The notes below the pieces were generated by a model. That model had not been told where the DNA came from. It saw nothing but the letters and a program-made list of their open reading frames with translations, and made no database searches. From assembly GCA_934274515.1 (NCBI GenBank), contig CAKQTC010000001.1:1-64000 (forward strand): 64,000 nt of DNA, written 5' to 3'. Positions 33,130 to 44,200 of this stretch are shown here, in pieces. The position numbers and the translations under genes were made by a program. Source of the stretch: an uncultured Clostridia bacterium (GTDB lineage Bacteria; Bacillota; Clostridia; Christensenellales; DTU072). The stretch's first letter is position 1, and every line of letters starts with the position of its first letter.

Positions 33130-34893
33130 TTATAACTTGATGGTTTCGTTGATTTTGCGTAGCAACTCTACGTCTGTCTTTACCACTCTTCTGTCGTAAC
33201 TAAGCAGTCCGTTACATTCGTCTTCGACGTCGCTCACTTCGGTATACACCGTCGCGGAAAGTCCTTTTGCAATCGCGTTCTTAATTCTTCGTCCTATAAG
33301 CGAGAACAGCGCTTCGTTAAACGTTTCTTGCGTGTAATATTTTCTGTACCCGAAAAACTTTTCCTTATTGTACATATGACCCGGCACTTTAAGGCTGTAA
33401 CCGCCGTACTCGCTCAAAATAATCGGTCTGTTGTCCTTAATATCGTATTTCGGGAACCAAAACGGCGTGAAATAGATATGAAAACTATTAAAATCGCCTA
33501 TGCCTTGGTCGTGCCAACCGCTTGCGTGGTCTATACTTCTCGTCGGGTCGAGTTTACGATAAAACTCGTACGCCTTAACGCTGTCGAACTGTCCCCACCC
33601 TTCGTTAAACGGCACCCACACCGCCAAACCGACGACGTTGTAGAGAGCGTCTATCATTCTCGCGCTGTCTTCGTAAAATTCGTTTCTGCCCGCTTCGTCT
33701 TCGCGAGAGAAAAACTCGTAGTTTTTCTCCGTGTCGTCTTTCATAAACTTTTTCGTTCCGAACGCCATATTCAACGCAGGCACGACCATAATGGCAGACG
33801 CCTTGTAAATACCGCCGCCGTTAATCATATCTTGCCAAACGATCATACCTAGTCTGTCGCAATGATAATACCAACGCAAAGGTTCGATTTTTATATGCTT
33901 TCTCAGCATATTAAACCCCATCTTCTTCATCGTTTCTATATCGTAAATAAGCGCTTCGTCGCTCGGCGCGGTGTAAAGCCCGTCGCTCCAATACCCTTGG
34001 TCGAGAAGCCCGTTGTGAAAATACGGTTTATTGTTCAACATCAAACGAGATATACCTTTTTCGTCCTTGCCGATACCGAACTTTCTCATTCCGAAATAGG
34101 ATTTAACTTCGTCTTTGCCTGCCTTAATAACCAAATCGTAAAGTTTCGGGTTTTCCGGCGACCAACATTCGTAAGAAGACAGTTTAATTACCGCTTCGCC
34201 GTTTTCCGAGGTAACCGTCGTCACGCTGTTCTTTCCGTCGAATACTTCGAGTTCCGCCACCGTTTTTTCACGCGCGAAGTCGATACGCACTTTGAGTTCG
34301 TCATTGTCGATATCGGGCGTAAGAACGATTTTCGCTATGTAATTATCCGTAACCTGTTCGAGCCAAACAGTCTGCCAAATACCCGATTGCGGTGTGTACC
34401 AAATTCCGCCGCGCTTGTTTGACTGCTTGCCCCTTGCCTGCGTTCCCTTGTCCGTCGGGTCGGTAACTATTACTTCGACGTCGTTTTCCCCTTCTCTAAT
34501 CTCGTCGGTTACGTCGAAAGTAAACGGAAAATAGCCGCCGCGGTTCTTGCCTACGGTTACGCCGTTAAGTTTAACTTCGCATAAATAATCGACCGCGCCG
34601 AAATGCAACAACGCTCTGTCGTTTTCCTTAACGAACGTAAACTTTCTGTGATAGTACAACACGTCGTTTGCTCCGACCGTTCTTTCCACTCCCGATAAAA
34701 TACTTTCGGGACTGAACGGAACGATAATTTCGCCTTGGTACCCGTTAAACTCTTCGTCCGACGGATAAATAGCATATTCCCATCTTCCGTTAAGATTGAA
34801 AAAACTCTTTCTCTCCATCTGCGGACGCGGATAATCGTTAAGCGGCAAGTCTACGTTTAGTTTTTCGCCGAACGGCGTAATTAATCTTTCCAT
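33130..34893 (-). CDS. Glycoside hydrolase family 2 enzyme
   Basis: This 587-residue protein has the GH2 layout: an N-terminal sugar-binding jelly roll (about 1-180, LNGRWEYAIYPSDEEF), an immunoglobulin-like domain (about 185-275) and a TIM barrel. The catalytic acid/base Glu is in PFNEGWGQFD and the nucleophile Glu in ILSEYGGYS. It has no signal peptide, so it is likely cytoplasmic. The substrate may be a beta-galactoside, beta-glucuronide or beta-mannoside and cannot be settled. It is co-transcribed with the two tail-anchored small proteins downstream. Confidence 0.9.
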   Translation of the reverse strand: MERLITPFGEKLNVDLPLNDYPRPQMERKSFFNLNGRWEYAIYPSDEEFNGYQGEIIVPFSPESILSGVERTVGANDVLYYHRKFTFVKENDRALLHFGAVDYLCEVKLNGVTVGKNRGGYFPFTFDVTDEIREGENDVEVIVTDPTDKGTQARGKQSNKRGGIWYTPQSGIWQTVWLEQVTDNYIAKIVLTPDIDNDELKVRIDFAREKTVAELEVFDGKNSVTTVTSENGEAVIKLSSYECWSPENPKLYDLVIKAGKDEVKSYFGMRKFGIGKDEKGISRLMLNNKPYFHNGLLDQGYWSDGLYTAPSDEALIYDIETMKKMGFNMLRKHIKIEPLRWYYHCDRLGMIVWQDMINGGGIYKASAIMVVPALNMAFGTKKFMKDDTEKNYEFFSREDEAGRNEFYEDSARMIDALYNVVGLAVWVPFNEGWGQFDSVKAYEFYRKLDPTRSIDHASGWHDQGIGDFNSFHIYFTPFWFPKYDIKDNRPIILSEYGGYSLKVPGHMYNKEKFFGYRKYYTQETFNEALFSLIGRRIKNAIAKGLSATVYTEVSDVEDECNGLLSYDRRVVKTDVELLRKINETIKL

Positions 34894-34991
34894 TTTGTTA
34901 ATCTCCTTTATTTGTGCTTATTCTATACGCTTTTTTCTTTCCGCCGCAACCGACCTTAGCCGCGGCGGACGTCGATAATCGGCATTTGCCG

Positions 34992-37900
34992 TTATTTAGT
35001 GGTGGGACGTACCGTGTTTTGCGCCGAGATATTCCCGTACCCGTGCATCTTTCCGTAATCGTCTTCGCGTTCCGGTCCAAGTTCGAATATCTTTTCGTGT
35101 TTCGCCGCCGCGGTTGAGTCTACGAGTATATGCAGGTTATGTACGTTCGCGGGGTCGTAAACCGTCGTCGGTTGTCCGTATTGATAGAACGCGTCGTCGT
35201 CCGTTGCGCTCGTCGTATCTTTCATATCGCTGCCCGGCGTGGGAATAATAACCGTTTTAAGCGACTTACAACCCGTAAACGTGTCGCTGCATATTTGTTG
35301 CACTTTCGGCAAATAAACCCAGTACAGCGACGCGCAGCCCTTAAACGCGCCGTACCCGAGCGAATCGTTATAATCTTTCTTGTTATCCTTTAATTCGTAC
35401 TCATACTTATAGGCGTCGCGATTTTTCATTCTTCCGTCTTTTTTGTTGATAATCGGGCTGGTTCTCAAATCCACGACTTGGAGCGAGCGACATCTTTGGA
35501 ATGCGTACTGACCTATCGCTTTGAGGTTTTTCCCACCGATAAATTCTTTTATCGACGTACCGAAAAACGCGTAATCGCCGATATATTCGAGCGTGTCCAC
35601 GTCTTGGAACTCGACTTCGGTAAGACTCGTACAACTATTGAACGCGTCGTGCGAAATCGTCGTATAATCTGCGGGAATATACACTTTTTGTACGCTCGTC
35701 GGCAGCGCGTAGTGCGCTATCTCGATTATGTTTTTAGGCACGTTGATATTCGATTGAACGGGCAAGCGGATATATTTGCTCCTTTCCGACCAATAGACAA
35801 GCGAATAACCTTTTACGGTATTCGACGGTTGCAAATTCGTCGAACTGTATATTTCCTGTACCGCGACTTTAACGGTAACTTCTTTACCTTCTTCGTCGGT
35901 AAAGGTGTAATCTTTTACAAGGTCGATGCTGTGGACGAAAACCGAACTGTTATATGCGCTCGTGCCGCTCGATTGTCCGCCTGCGGTGACTTCCTTGCCT
36001 TTTTTCATTTCTTCTTTGAACCCTTCGACAAGGCTTGACGGAACGAACAGCCTGAGCGGCGACGAATACGTCAAGGGGTCCTTGTTGGACTCTTCGTCTT
36101 CTTCGTTGATTTTTTCTTTTTCTCCCGCCTCGCCCGTAGCGAATAAGAAGTCCGCTTGTTTATGTCCGACCACTACTTCCAAATCTTTGCCCTTCGAGTC
36201 CTTGCGTTCGTCTTTAAGATATCCTTTCGGGACTTGTTCCATATCTTCGTTGTCGAAGAACACGCATTTCATTCTGTCGCAACCGCGGAAAACGCCCGAA
36301 CCGTATTTTTCGAGTTTACCCGTAATCGTGACGGAATCGAGTTTTGTAAGGTTGCCGAACGCGCCCGAATGAAGGTATTTGAGTTGACTTTCCTTTCCTC
36401 CGAACGTCAACGTCGTCACGTCCTCGCATTGATAAAACGCGAAACAGTCCACGTCTTCGAGAGATGCGGGAAGTTCGAGGCCGGATATGCGTTTTTGATA
36501 GAAAAACGCGTTTTGTCCTATCTTTTTCAAGCCTTCCGCGAAGAAAACGTTTTTCACATACGCTATCTTGCTTTCGTCTTTTTCGTAATTGTTTATATCG
36601 AAACAGTAGTCGGGGATAATATTAATACCGTTTTTCTCGTCTTTATCCGCCTGCATATCGATACGCGTAAGGGAAAGGCAACTCGCAAACGCTCTCGCGC
36701 CGATGAGGTTTTTGCCTTTTTCTATAACTCTGTTTCCTTCCTTGCTTTCTATCTCGTTGCCTGTGATGTCGTCTATTTGTCCTTCGAAATAGCACCCGGG
36801 TTCAAACACGACCTGCGTGAATCCCGTGTTCATAAAGCACTTATAGCCTATGTACTTCCAGTTTTTACTGACGGTAAGCGTCGTCGTGTTTACGCCGTTC
36901 TTGGCAGGCACGTTCGTCCAACCGCTATCGCGGAACGCAAGATTGCCGAGATATTCTACTTTTGACGGCAAACTAAACGTGTTGTTCTTTCCTAGCACCT
37001 TAGTTTCGTAAAACGCGTAGTCGCCGATATATTTAAGCGCGCTGTCCCCGTTAAACGTAAGACTTTCCATTTTCGTACAACGCCAAAACGCGCCGTAACC
37101 TATCTCTTCGACGAATTTCCCTACGGTCGCGGTTTTTATCGTGTTAAACCCCTTAAACGCAAGTTCTCTTATGCCGACAACGGGATATTCCGTATAAGAT
37201 ACTTTCGGTTCGTATACGGGAAGTCCGTAATTACCTTTGGTTTCCGTATACGATATGTCTTCTATCACTACCGTGTCCGGTATGTCGAGTACCGAAAAGT
37301 GCGTCGCTTCGTTATTCTTAAAATCACGGTTGGTTATTTTAACTCCGACGTTAAAATTGTACACGTTGCCTGCCGAATATTCGTACTCTATAGGCGTTTC
37401 CAGTTGTACCACTTCGAACTGATACATTCTTTCATAATGAGCGTAAAGCGTCATATCGCACCAAAAATAATATTTGTCCGTGCTTTTTACCAGTTCGCCT
37501 TCGCCGTTCGGTTTCGTATACCAACCGGCAAATATCCAGCCGCCGTTTTTCCTAGGTCCTACTATCGTGTCCGCTGTGTAATCGGGGCTTACGACGTTAA
37601 CGTAGTTAAGTTCCGTCGAGTAATAAACTTTGCTCGGAGCCGCGTTCTTGATTGCGAGTTTTTCTTCGGCGATGTTCGGGTTGCTCATTCGATAGTCTAC
37701 GTTCATTTCGTTTAACGTAAGACTAAACTGCGGACGAACGGATACGCTTATAACGTTTTCCAAGCCTTCCGTCCATTTCATTTTAGTGGTTTCTCCGCCG
37801 TTCATATACATAACGTTGTTTATCGTGTATTCGATAACGCCGCTAAGCGCGTTCTCTTCCACTTCAAACATTATTTTCGTTTGGGTAGCGTCCGAACCCT

Positions 37901-38231
37901 TGGCAAACTTCGTACTGTCGTATTTGACGTTGTTGATTTTTACCGAACTTACGGGAAGTTTATCGGGATTGTCGTACTTTAACACGATATAATACTGTTC
38001 GAGGTCGTTCAACGCCATCGGGTTAGTGCAATCTTTGTTAAACAGATACTCCTTGCTTTCAAGGTACCCGTCCGTTGCTTTGATTGTTTCCAATCCCGTG
38101 ATTACAGGCGCTTTGACTTTCGTGTTATCGCGTCCGAGTATTTTGTCGATAATTTCACACCCGGCAAGCGTCGTCGCGACAGCCGCAAACACTACGACAA
38201 TCGCAATACAAAGCCACGCTTTCTTTTTCAT
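34992..38231 (-). CDS. BspA-type leucine-rich-repeat surface lipoprotein
   Basis: This 1079-residue protein has a lipoprotein signal ending in the lipobox LAGC near residue 26, so it should be acylated and held on the outer face of the membrane. A beta-rich N-terminal part includes an InlB-type repeat (GWIFAGWYTKPNGEG and TLYAHYE). From about residue 350 there are LRR_5 repeats of the BspA type (RELAFKGFNTIKTATVGKF, IGDYAFYET, IGYKCFMNTGF, IGQNAFFYQ and others). The second of two close ATGs (38231) is chosen because AAGGAG is at the right distance. It follows the MBG protein gene by 33 bases. Adhesion or host contact is the usual inferred role. Confidence 0.9.
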   Translation of the reverse strand: MKKKAWLCIAIVVVFAAVATTLAGCEIIDKILGRDNTKVKAPVITGLETIKATDGYLESKEYLFNKDCTNPMALNDLEQYYIVLKYDNPDKLPVSSVKINNVKYDSTKFAKGSDATQTKIMFEVEENALSGVIEYTINNVMYMNGGETTKMKWTEGLENVISVSVRPQFSLTLNEMNVDYRMSNPNIAEEKLAIKNAAPSKVYYSTELNYVNVVSPDYTADTIVGPRKNGGWIFAGWYTKPNGEGELVKSTDKYYFWCDMTLYAHYERMYQFEVVQLETPIEYEYSAGNVYNFNVGVKITNRDFKNNEATHFSVLDIPDTVVIEDISYTETKGNYGLPVYEPKVSYTEYPVVGIRELAFKGFNTIKTATVGKFVEEIGYGAFWRCTKMESLTFNGDSALKYIGDYAFYETKVLGKNNTFSLPSKVEYLGNLAFRDSGWTNVPAKNGVNTTTLTVSKNWKYIGYKCFMNTGFTQVVFEPGCYFEGQIDDITGNEIESKEGNRVIEKGKNLIGARAFASCLSLTRIDMQADKDEKNGINIIPDYCFDINNYEKDESKIAYVKNVFFAEGLKKIGQNAFFYQKRISGLELPASLEDVDCFAFYQCEDVTTLTFGGKESQLKYLHSGAFGNLTKLDSVTITGKLEKYGSGVFRGCDRMKCVFFDNEDMEQVPKGYLKDERKDSKGKDLEVVVGHKQADFLFATGEAGEKEKINEEDEESNKDPLTYSSPLRLFVPSSLVEGFKEEMKKGKEVTAGGQSSGTSAYNSSVFVHSIDLVKDYTFTDEEGKEVTVKVAVQEIYSSTNLQPSNTVKGYSLVYWSERSKYIRLPVQSNINVPKNIIEIAHYALPTSVQKVYIPADYTTISHDAFNSCTSLTEVEFQDVDTLEYIGDYAFFGTSIKEFIGGKNLKAIGQYAFQRCRSLQVVDLRTSPIINKKDGRMKNRDAYKYEYELKDNKKDYNDSLGYGAFKGCASLYWVYLPKVQQICSDTFTGCKSLKTVIIPTPGSDMKDTTSATDDDAFYQYGQPTTVYDPANVHNLHILVDSTAAAKHEKIFELGPEREDDYGKMHGYGNISAQNTVRPTTK

Positions 38232-38264
38232 AAACATCTCTCCTTTCCGTGTTCCGTTTTCGGA

Positions 38265-41200
38265 TTATTTCTTTAATTTAAGCACAAGCAGTACTATCCC
38301 TGCCGCAAGCACCACTCCGCAAGCGGCGATTATGTAATAATAATACGTCTTAAACTCTTTTTTGCCGTCGTCGGGATTATCCTTCGGCGGTTCGGGTTTC
38401 GGTTCCGTCGTAACCGCAGTCTTCTTACTGTACTGCGTTACGCTGAGTTTCTTGTTTCTTATCTCGACGTTAATCGAAGTCGTACTCTTCCTCAATGTAT
38501 AACTGTCTTGGATAAAAACGCCGTCTATATACAGGTCGTAGGCGTCCCTGTATCCGTCTTTCATCTTGATTACGCCCGCTTCTCCCTGTAAATAAATCGT
38601 GGAGCCGTCGTCCGAAAAACTAAGCCCGGTCACTTCGAGCAACCCCGTGTCAACCTTTACTTCGGGTCGGTTATCGTCCGGTTTCTTCCCGAACTCAACG
38701 TCATAGGTTATTTCAAAAACTATCGTTGACTTATACCTTATTTCGAGTTTTTCCTTAGCGGTACGGTTAAACGTCGCCCTTGGCACAGACGTTCCGTTTT
38801 GATAAAGATTTATATCGTCCGCCACCCCGACGAACGGCGTTTTATCGATGTATACTTCCAAAACTTTTGCGGTGACGATTTTGTTGTTCGTGTCCACCGT
38901 ATAATCGGAATGACTAAACGTAAGCGACGCGCCCGTTACCTCGTAAGCCGTTATTTTTTTTGTAAACCGCACTTCGTTAAGATTCTTTGCGTCCTTCGGC
39001 GTAAACAAAACGTTAAACGTGTTCGTTCCGCGCCTAAGTTCTCGCGAGCCGATAAACGTTATCGTCCCCTGTACCGTGCGTATCGCGTCGTTAAGCGTAG
39101 CGGTCGCGTTCACGTCGTCGGAGGTAAGTTCTCTCGCTCCCGTAAACACTGTATACGCGTCTTCCGCCGAAACTATCGGCGTGCCTTTCGTTATTACCAT
39201 GGTGGCGGATATTCCCGCCGTCCTCCCTGTCGGATACACTACCGTCGCGCTCACGGCATAACGCCCTACGTCCGTGTGCGCGTTGTTCACGTACTCTATC
39301 CGCACCCCGTCCTCGACGTCGTTTATCGTAATCGTCTTTTCTCTTCCGTCGTAAACGAAACTCGCGTCGGACATTGTATACGATTTATAACCTTTTATTA
39401 CTTCTACCGTTCCTTTTTCTATTCTTCCGCTCTCTATCGTATAATCGTCGAAAGAAAACCTGCCGCCCACCGAATAAAAATCTCCTTCTTTCGCCGTTAA
39501 GGGATTATAATCGGTAACGGAAGCAAACGTAAACCCTTTAAGCGAATACGGCGAAACGTTTATATCGTTGCCTTTCAACCCGTCTATCACGAACGCAGCG
39601 GACGGCATATTTTCGTACTGTCGAACCTGTCCGCCGGGAATATAAACTCTTATTCCGTTTAACGGTGATTTATTGACGATAACTCCGAGTTTCTCCGTTC
39701 CGTCGAAAGTATAGTTCGGCGACCCTCCGGCTACGAGAGAAACCGTGTACCTGTCGGCATGCAACAGTTCCGTTTCGTTTATGCCCTGTTTCACCGCTTT
39801 AACGACGTTAATCGCGCTCTCGTCCTCCCCGGGCGCAAATCCGCTTAGCGAATAAGTTATTCTGTTCGACTGCTCTCTGCCTGCGTAAGTAATCGCCGTT
39901 TCCGCAGAGTCAATCGTCTTCCCGTCGAGCCGCCACGTCGCTTTCAACGCTCGTTTCGTAACGGTAACGGTAAACGGTTTCGTCAGCGTGAACACGTAAT
40001 TCTTCGGTTGCACGAGTTCGTTCGTCGTTACTTCGTACTGCCCGATGGTAAAATACTTGCCGCTGCCGCCCGATTTCAAAACGAATCTTATCGTTTCGAC
40101 AAGCCCTGTTTCCGCTATCTCGTACCCCGTAAGACCTATCTCGTCGCTCCTTATTTCGAGCATTCCCGTATCCGTCGTATACTCGCCGTACGCCCCGTAT
40201 TGAAACGACATATTGCTTATCGTAACGGATACCGCAAGCGGTTTTACTTCTATCTCGAACGCCCCGGAAGTTATCTCGTAATCGGGATTGACGCTTGTGG
40301 GAACGACGGTGTATTTTTCCGTTTCCGCCACCGACCCGAACTCCATTCCTATCGAGTTTGTAAACCTATACGCTATCTCTTTTTCGTCGAGCGAACCGCT
40401 TCCGCCGTCGGCATAACTTATCGTAACCGCAGGAACTATCGCTTTACCGTTATAAACGTATTCTCTTGCGACGGTGAGAATTGCCGCGCGCGCTTTCACG
40501 GTAACCGCGGCGGTTGCTCGCGCAGAGGCAAAGTTCCCGTCGCCGACGAACTCCGCCACCGCAACGTAACTCCCTGCATGCACCATCTCGTTTACCTTAA
40601 TCCCGTTTTGCGTAAAATACACGCTTATTTTCGGATTTTCGGGCATTTTTTCCGTTGAATAACCGTATTCTTCAGCCGCCTTGTCGGTTCCGTCGTAAAC
40701 GAATTCGTAACTCGGCTTATCAAACTTTATCTTAGGCGAAATCAACGTCACTTCCGCAAAAAGCGAATACTCCGTCACGAAATAATTGTTTTCGTCGTCG
40801 CCGAGCGGCGTAACCGTCGCCACAACCGTGTAATACCCTACTTCCTTTATCTCGCCGACTTCTTTTCCGCCCGAAATAATTTTATAAACGACCCCGACGT
40901 TTATCTCGCCGAAAGCGTCCGCAGGCAAGGCGTAATCTATTGCCGCGCCCGTGTATTCCGTTAAAATGTCTTTGTATTCCGTTTCCGCGTAAACCGTCGT
41001 CAAAGACGCTTTACCTATCGTAAGACGCCCGTCCGTCACGGCAAAATCGTAATTCTCCGCCGCGCCCGTTATCGTAAGCGACACGTCGTACGTTCCCGCG
41101 GTAAGCGTTTCCGCGCCGCCTTTAAGCGTAGGCGCGAACGTGACGTACTCCGTCACCGCCGAAAACTCTTCGTTCTCCACAGGTACGACCGCGGTAAACC

Positions 41201-44200
41201 CGAAATCGTCCGGATTGAAAACGTACCCGTAATCTTTGTTGACGTCCCCTACGGTAATTTTTATCACCGCTTTATTAATCGTTAGGTTGGCAAAATACGG
41301 CTTGGTTTCGTAATTTTTATGCGAAACAACCGCTTTTATCGAATAAACGCCTGCCTTAACCGCCCCGTTCCCTTCGTACGCGACTTTCGCCCCGCTCGGT
41401 TCTCCGTCAACGTATATGCTCTTCCCCGTTCCGTCGTAAACGAATGTTCCGTTGCCAAAAACTATACCGGTAAACTCCGCTTTCGTTACTTGTAAAATGC
41501 CGTTTTCCACCGTTATATCGTAGTTGTAAAGAAATTTTAACGCACATATTACATTGTAACTCCCGACGTCCGAGCCGTTCGTGTAATCGGTAGAAAATAA
41601 ATCGTTAAAGGTAAATCCGCTTTCTTCTACGATTTGTTTGCTCGTCTTGTCTTTGTCCGCCCCGACCGTTCCCGTCATAATCAACATTTCCGTTCCCAAA
41701 GACGCTATATCAAACTCCGACCCGTACGTTATCGACGCGTTCTTCACGGATACCGTAAGCGCAACCTTGTTTACCGTTATCGTTCTCTCGAAAGTAATCG
41801 TTTCGTAATCGTTGGAAACAAGATAAATCTTTTGAACGTACGTTCCGCAATCCGCTATCGCCGACGGTAAGCCGTTTTTAGTGACGGTATACGAAATTAC
41901 GAACCCTTTTCCCTGCAATTCGGCGTAGTTGTTCGGCTTAGGCTCGTCCGTTATCTCTCGTCCGGAATAATCATACGACTTGTCCGTCGCCGCAAAATCG
42001 ATTTCGCCGCCATAATCAGACTTCGTTATCGTAACGGTAATCGGCTCGAATTCGGTCGTAATCACGTCGTCGCCGTATGCCGTGGCGCGTAAGATATATT
42101 CCCCCGCCGATATAAGGTTTTCCGCCGAATACGTCGCTCCGCCGTATTCCCAAGAAAAACGCATACTCACTCCGCTTTCCGTTTGATAAACGCTCTCCGC
42201 TATTTCCGAGGCGGAATATCCGTCCGCTTTGTACCCGAACGAGCGTAGCGCGTCGCCGTTTATCGTAACGCACCCGTCCGCCGCAACGCGATATCGCACG
42301 CCCTTTCTTCTCACTTCGGGCGCGTTTTCTTCTTTGCCGACTTCGTATCCGAATATCGTCGTCACGTCAAACCCGTCCGCTTTAAGGTCGAAATAGCCGC
42401 ACCCGTCGCTAACCGTTTCGCCGTCGCTTATCCTGTATCCGTTCGCCGCGCAAAAAGCAATGCCGCCTTCTCCGTCCGAATAAAACTCGTTGCCGTAAAT
42501 CGCCGCGCTGTAAGTAATCGAACCGCCGTTCGTTTCGCAAAAAGCATAGTTGCTTCCGACGAAAGAATTGCTTAGCGTAATCGTTCCGTCGTTCCTACGT
42601 GTAAATCCGCTCGTAAAATTATTGCTCGACAAGGAAAAAACGTTCACTCTTTCGAGCAATCCGCCGTTTTCTACCGATGAACAAACCCCGTAAGATAAGT
42701 TCTCTTTATCTGAAAGCGTAATCGTAATATCTTTAACGGAACCGTACACCGCGCCGAACGGCGCAACGAAGGCGTTGACGAAAGCGTGTCCGAGAAAATC
42801 TAAATCGAGTTTTACGTCGGGCGCGGTCAAAGCCAAAACTTTGTCGCTTGACAATACGTTGTTGAGAATTATGTCGTTTACTACTATCGCGCGTTTTCCC
42901 GCGACGTTTTTTGCCCCGTCAAGCAACAACGCGGCAAGGCTTGCGGCGTCGTTTACTACGTACGGGTCGGTTTCCGTTCCGTTGCCTTTCACTTCCGACG
43001 GTACCACGGCGGTAAAGGGACTTCCCGTGTATCCATCGCCGCCGAAGCCCTGTTCGACGGTCACGGCGGCGGTCAAGGTTACGCTCGCAAACGGGTCGAA
43101 ATCGGTCTTCGCAAATATATGCCCGTTTTTACTTACGGTAAGTTTAACCGTTCCTACGCTCGGCAAATCCGTACCGGAAGAAAAATTTGTCCCGAACACG
43201 TCGCCGCCGAGTTTCGCATAATATCCGTCCTGCGTTTCGTCGCTCGTCGTCGCAAAAACCAACCGTTTTACGTCGTGCATGTCCGCGATTACAAACGGAT
43301 CCGTTTCCGTCCCCGCCGCGCCGAATAATGTTTTAACGAACGGTATCTCTCCGCTTTTGATGTAAAATCCGTCAACCAACGCCGCGTAATCCGTTCCCGT
43401 TGCGCCGTTCGCGTCGTACACCGTGGCAGTGCTTGCGCCGTCGGTACTTACGCTTGTAAAAGAGGTTTTTACCTTCATATCGTGTGAATCTTTAACGGTA
43501 ACGTTCGCGCCTACGTTCAGTATCGTTCCGCAGTTTTCGACGGTCGCGTTGTTTGCTCCGCTCCCGAACGGCTCGATTATAAATTCGTAATCGGAATTAA
43601 CGACGAAAGACGCCATACTGTTTTTTACCGTCGCACCCGAATAGTTTATCGTTGTTACCGTTCCCGTATACGGCACGCTCCCCGTTCCTCCCGCGGTTTC
43701 GGCGGGTTTCGGCATAGAGCGTATCGCTCCGCTTACAAAACAGTTTTCCACCGTTCCGTAGTTGTCTAAAACAAACGGGTAACCGCCCGTGACGGTAAGA
43801 TAACTCGTCGCGTTGCCGATATATCCGCGGTTTTTTTCCACCGCGTTGCCGTCCTTCAGTACGCCGTAAATATCGACGTCGGTTAGGCGTCCTTCGACCT
43901 TTTTCGCCAAAAGCGATTTACCTGTAACCGAGGCGTCCGACAAATAAAACGAACTTGCGTTGCCGTTAAGGGAGGAAAACAGCGTTCCCGTAAGATTTTT
44001 TACGGCGAAACCGTTGCCTTTGAATTCGCCGTTAAATTCCGTAGTAAAAACGTTTCCGTCGGGCGCGGTCACGTCCGCGTAAAGCATAACCGTTTTACCC
44101 GTGAAATTTTTGCCTTCTCGGGATAATGCCGCAATCGACGAAAAATCTTCGTCCGAACGCACGCAAAAAACGTCCGTTTCGTCGTAAGAAAAAGCATAAG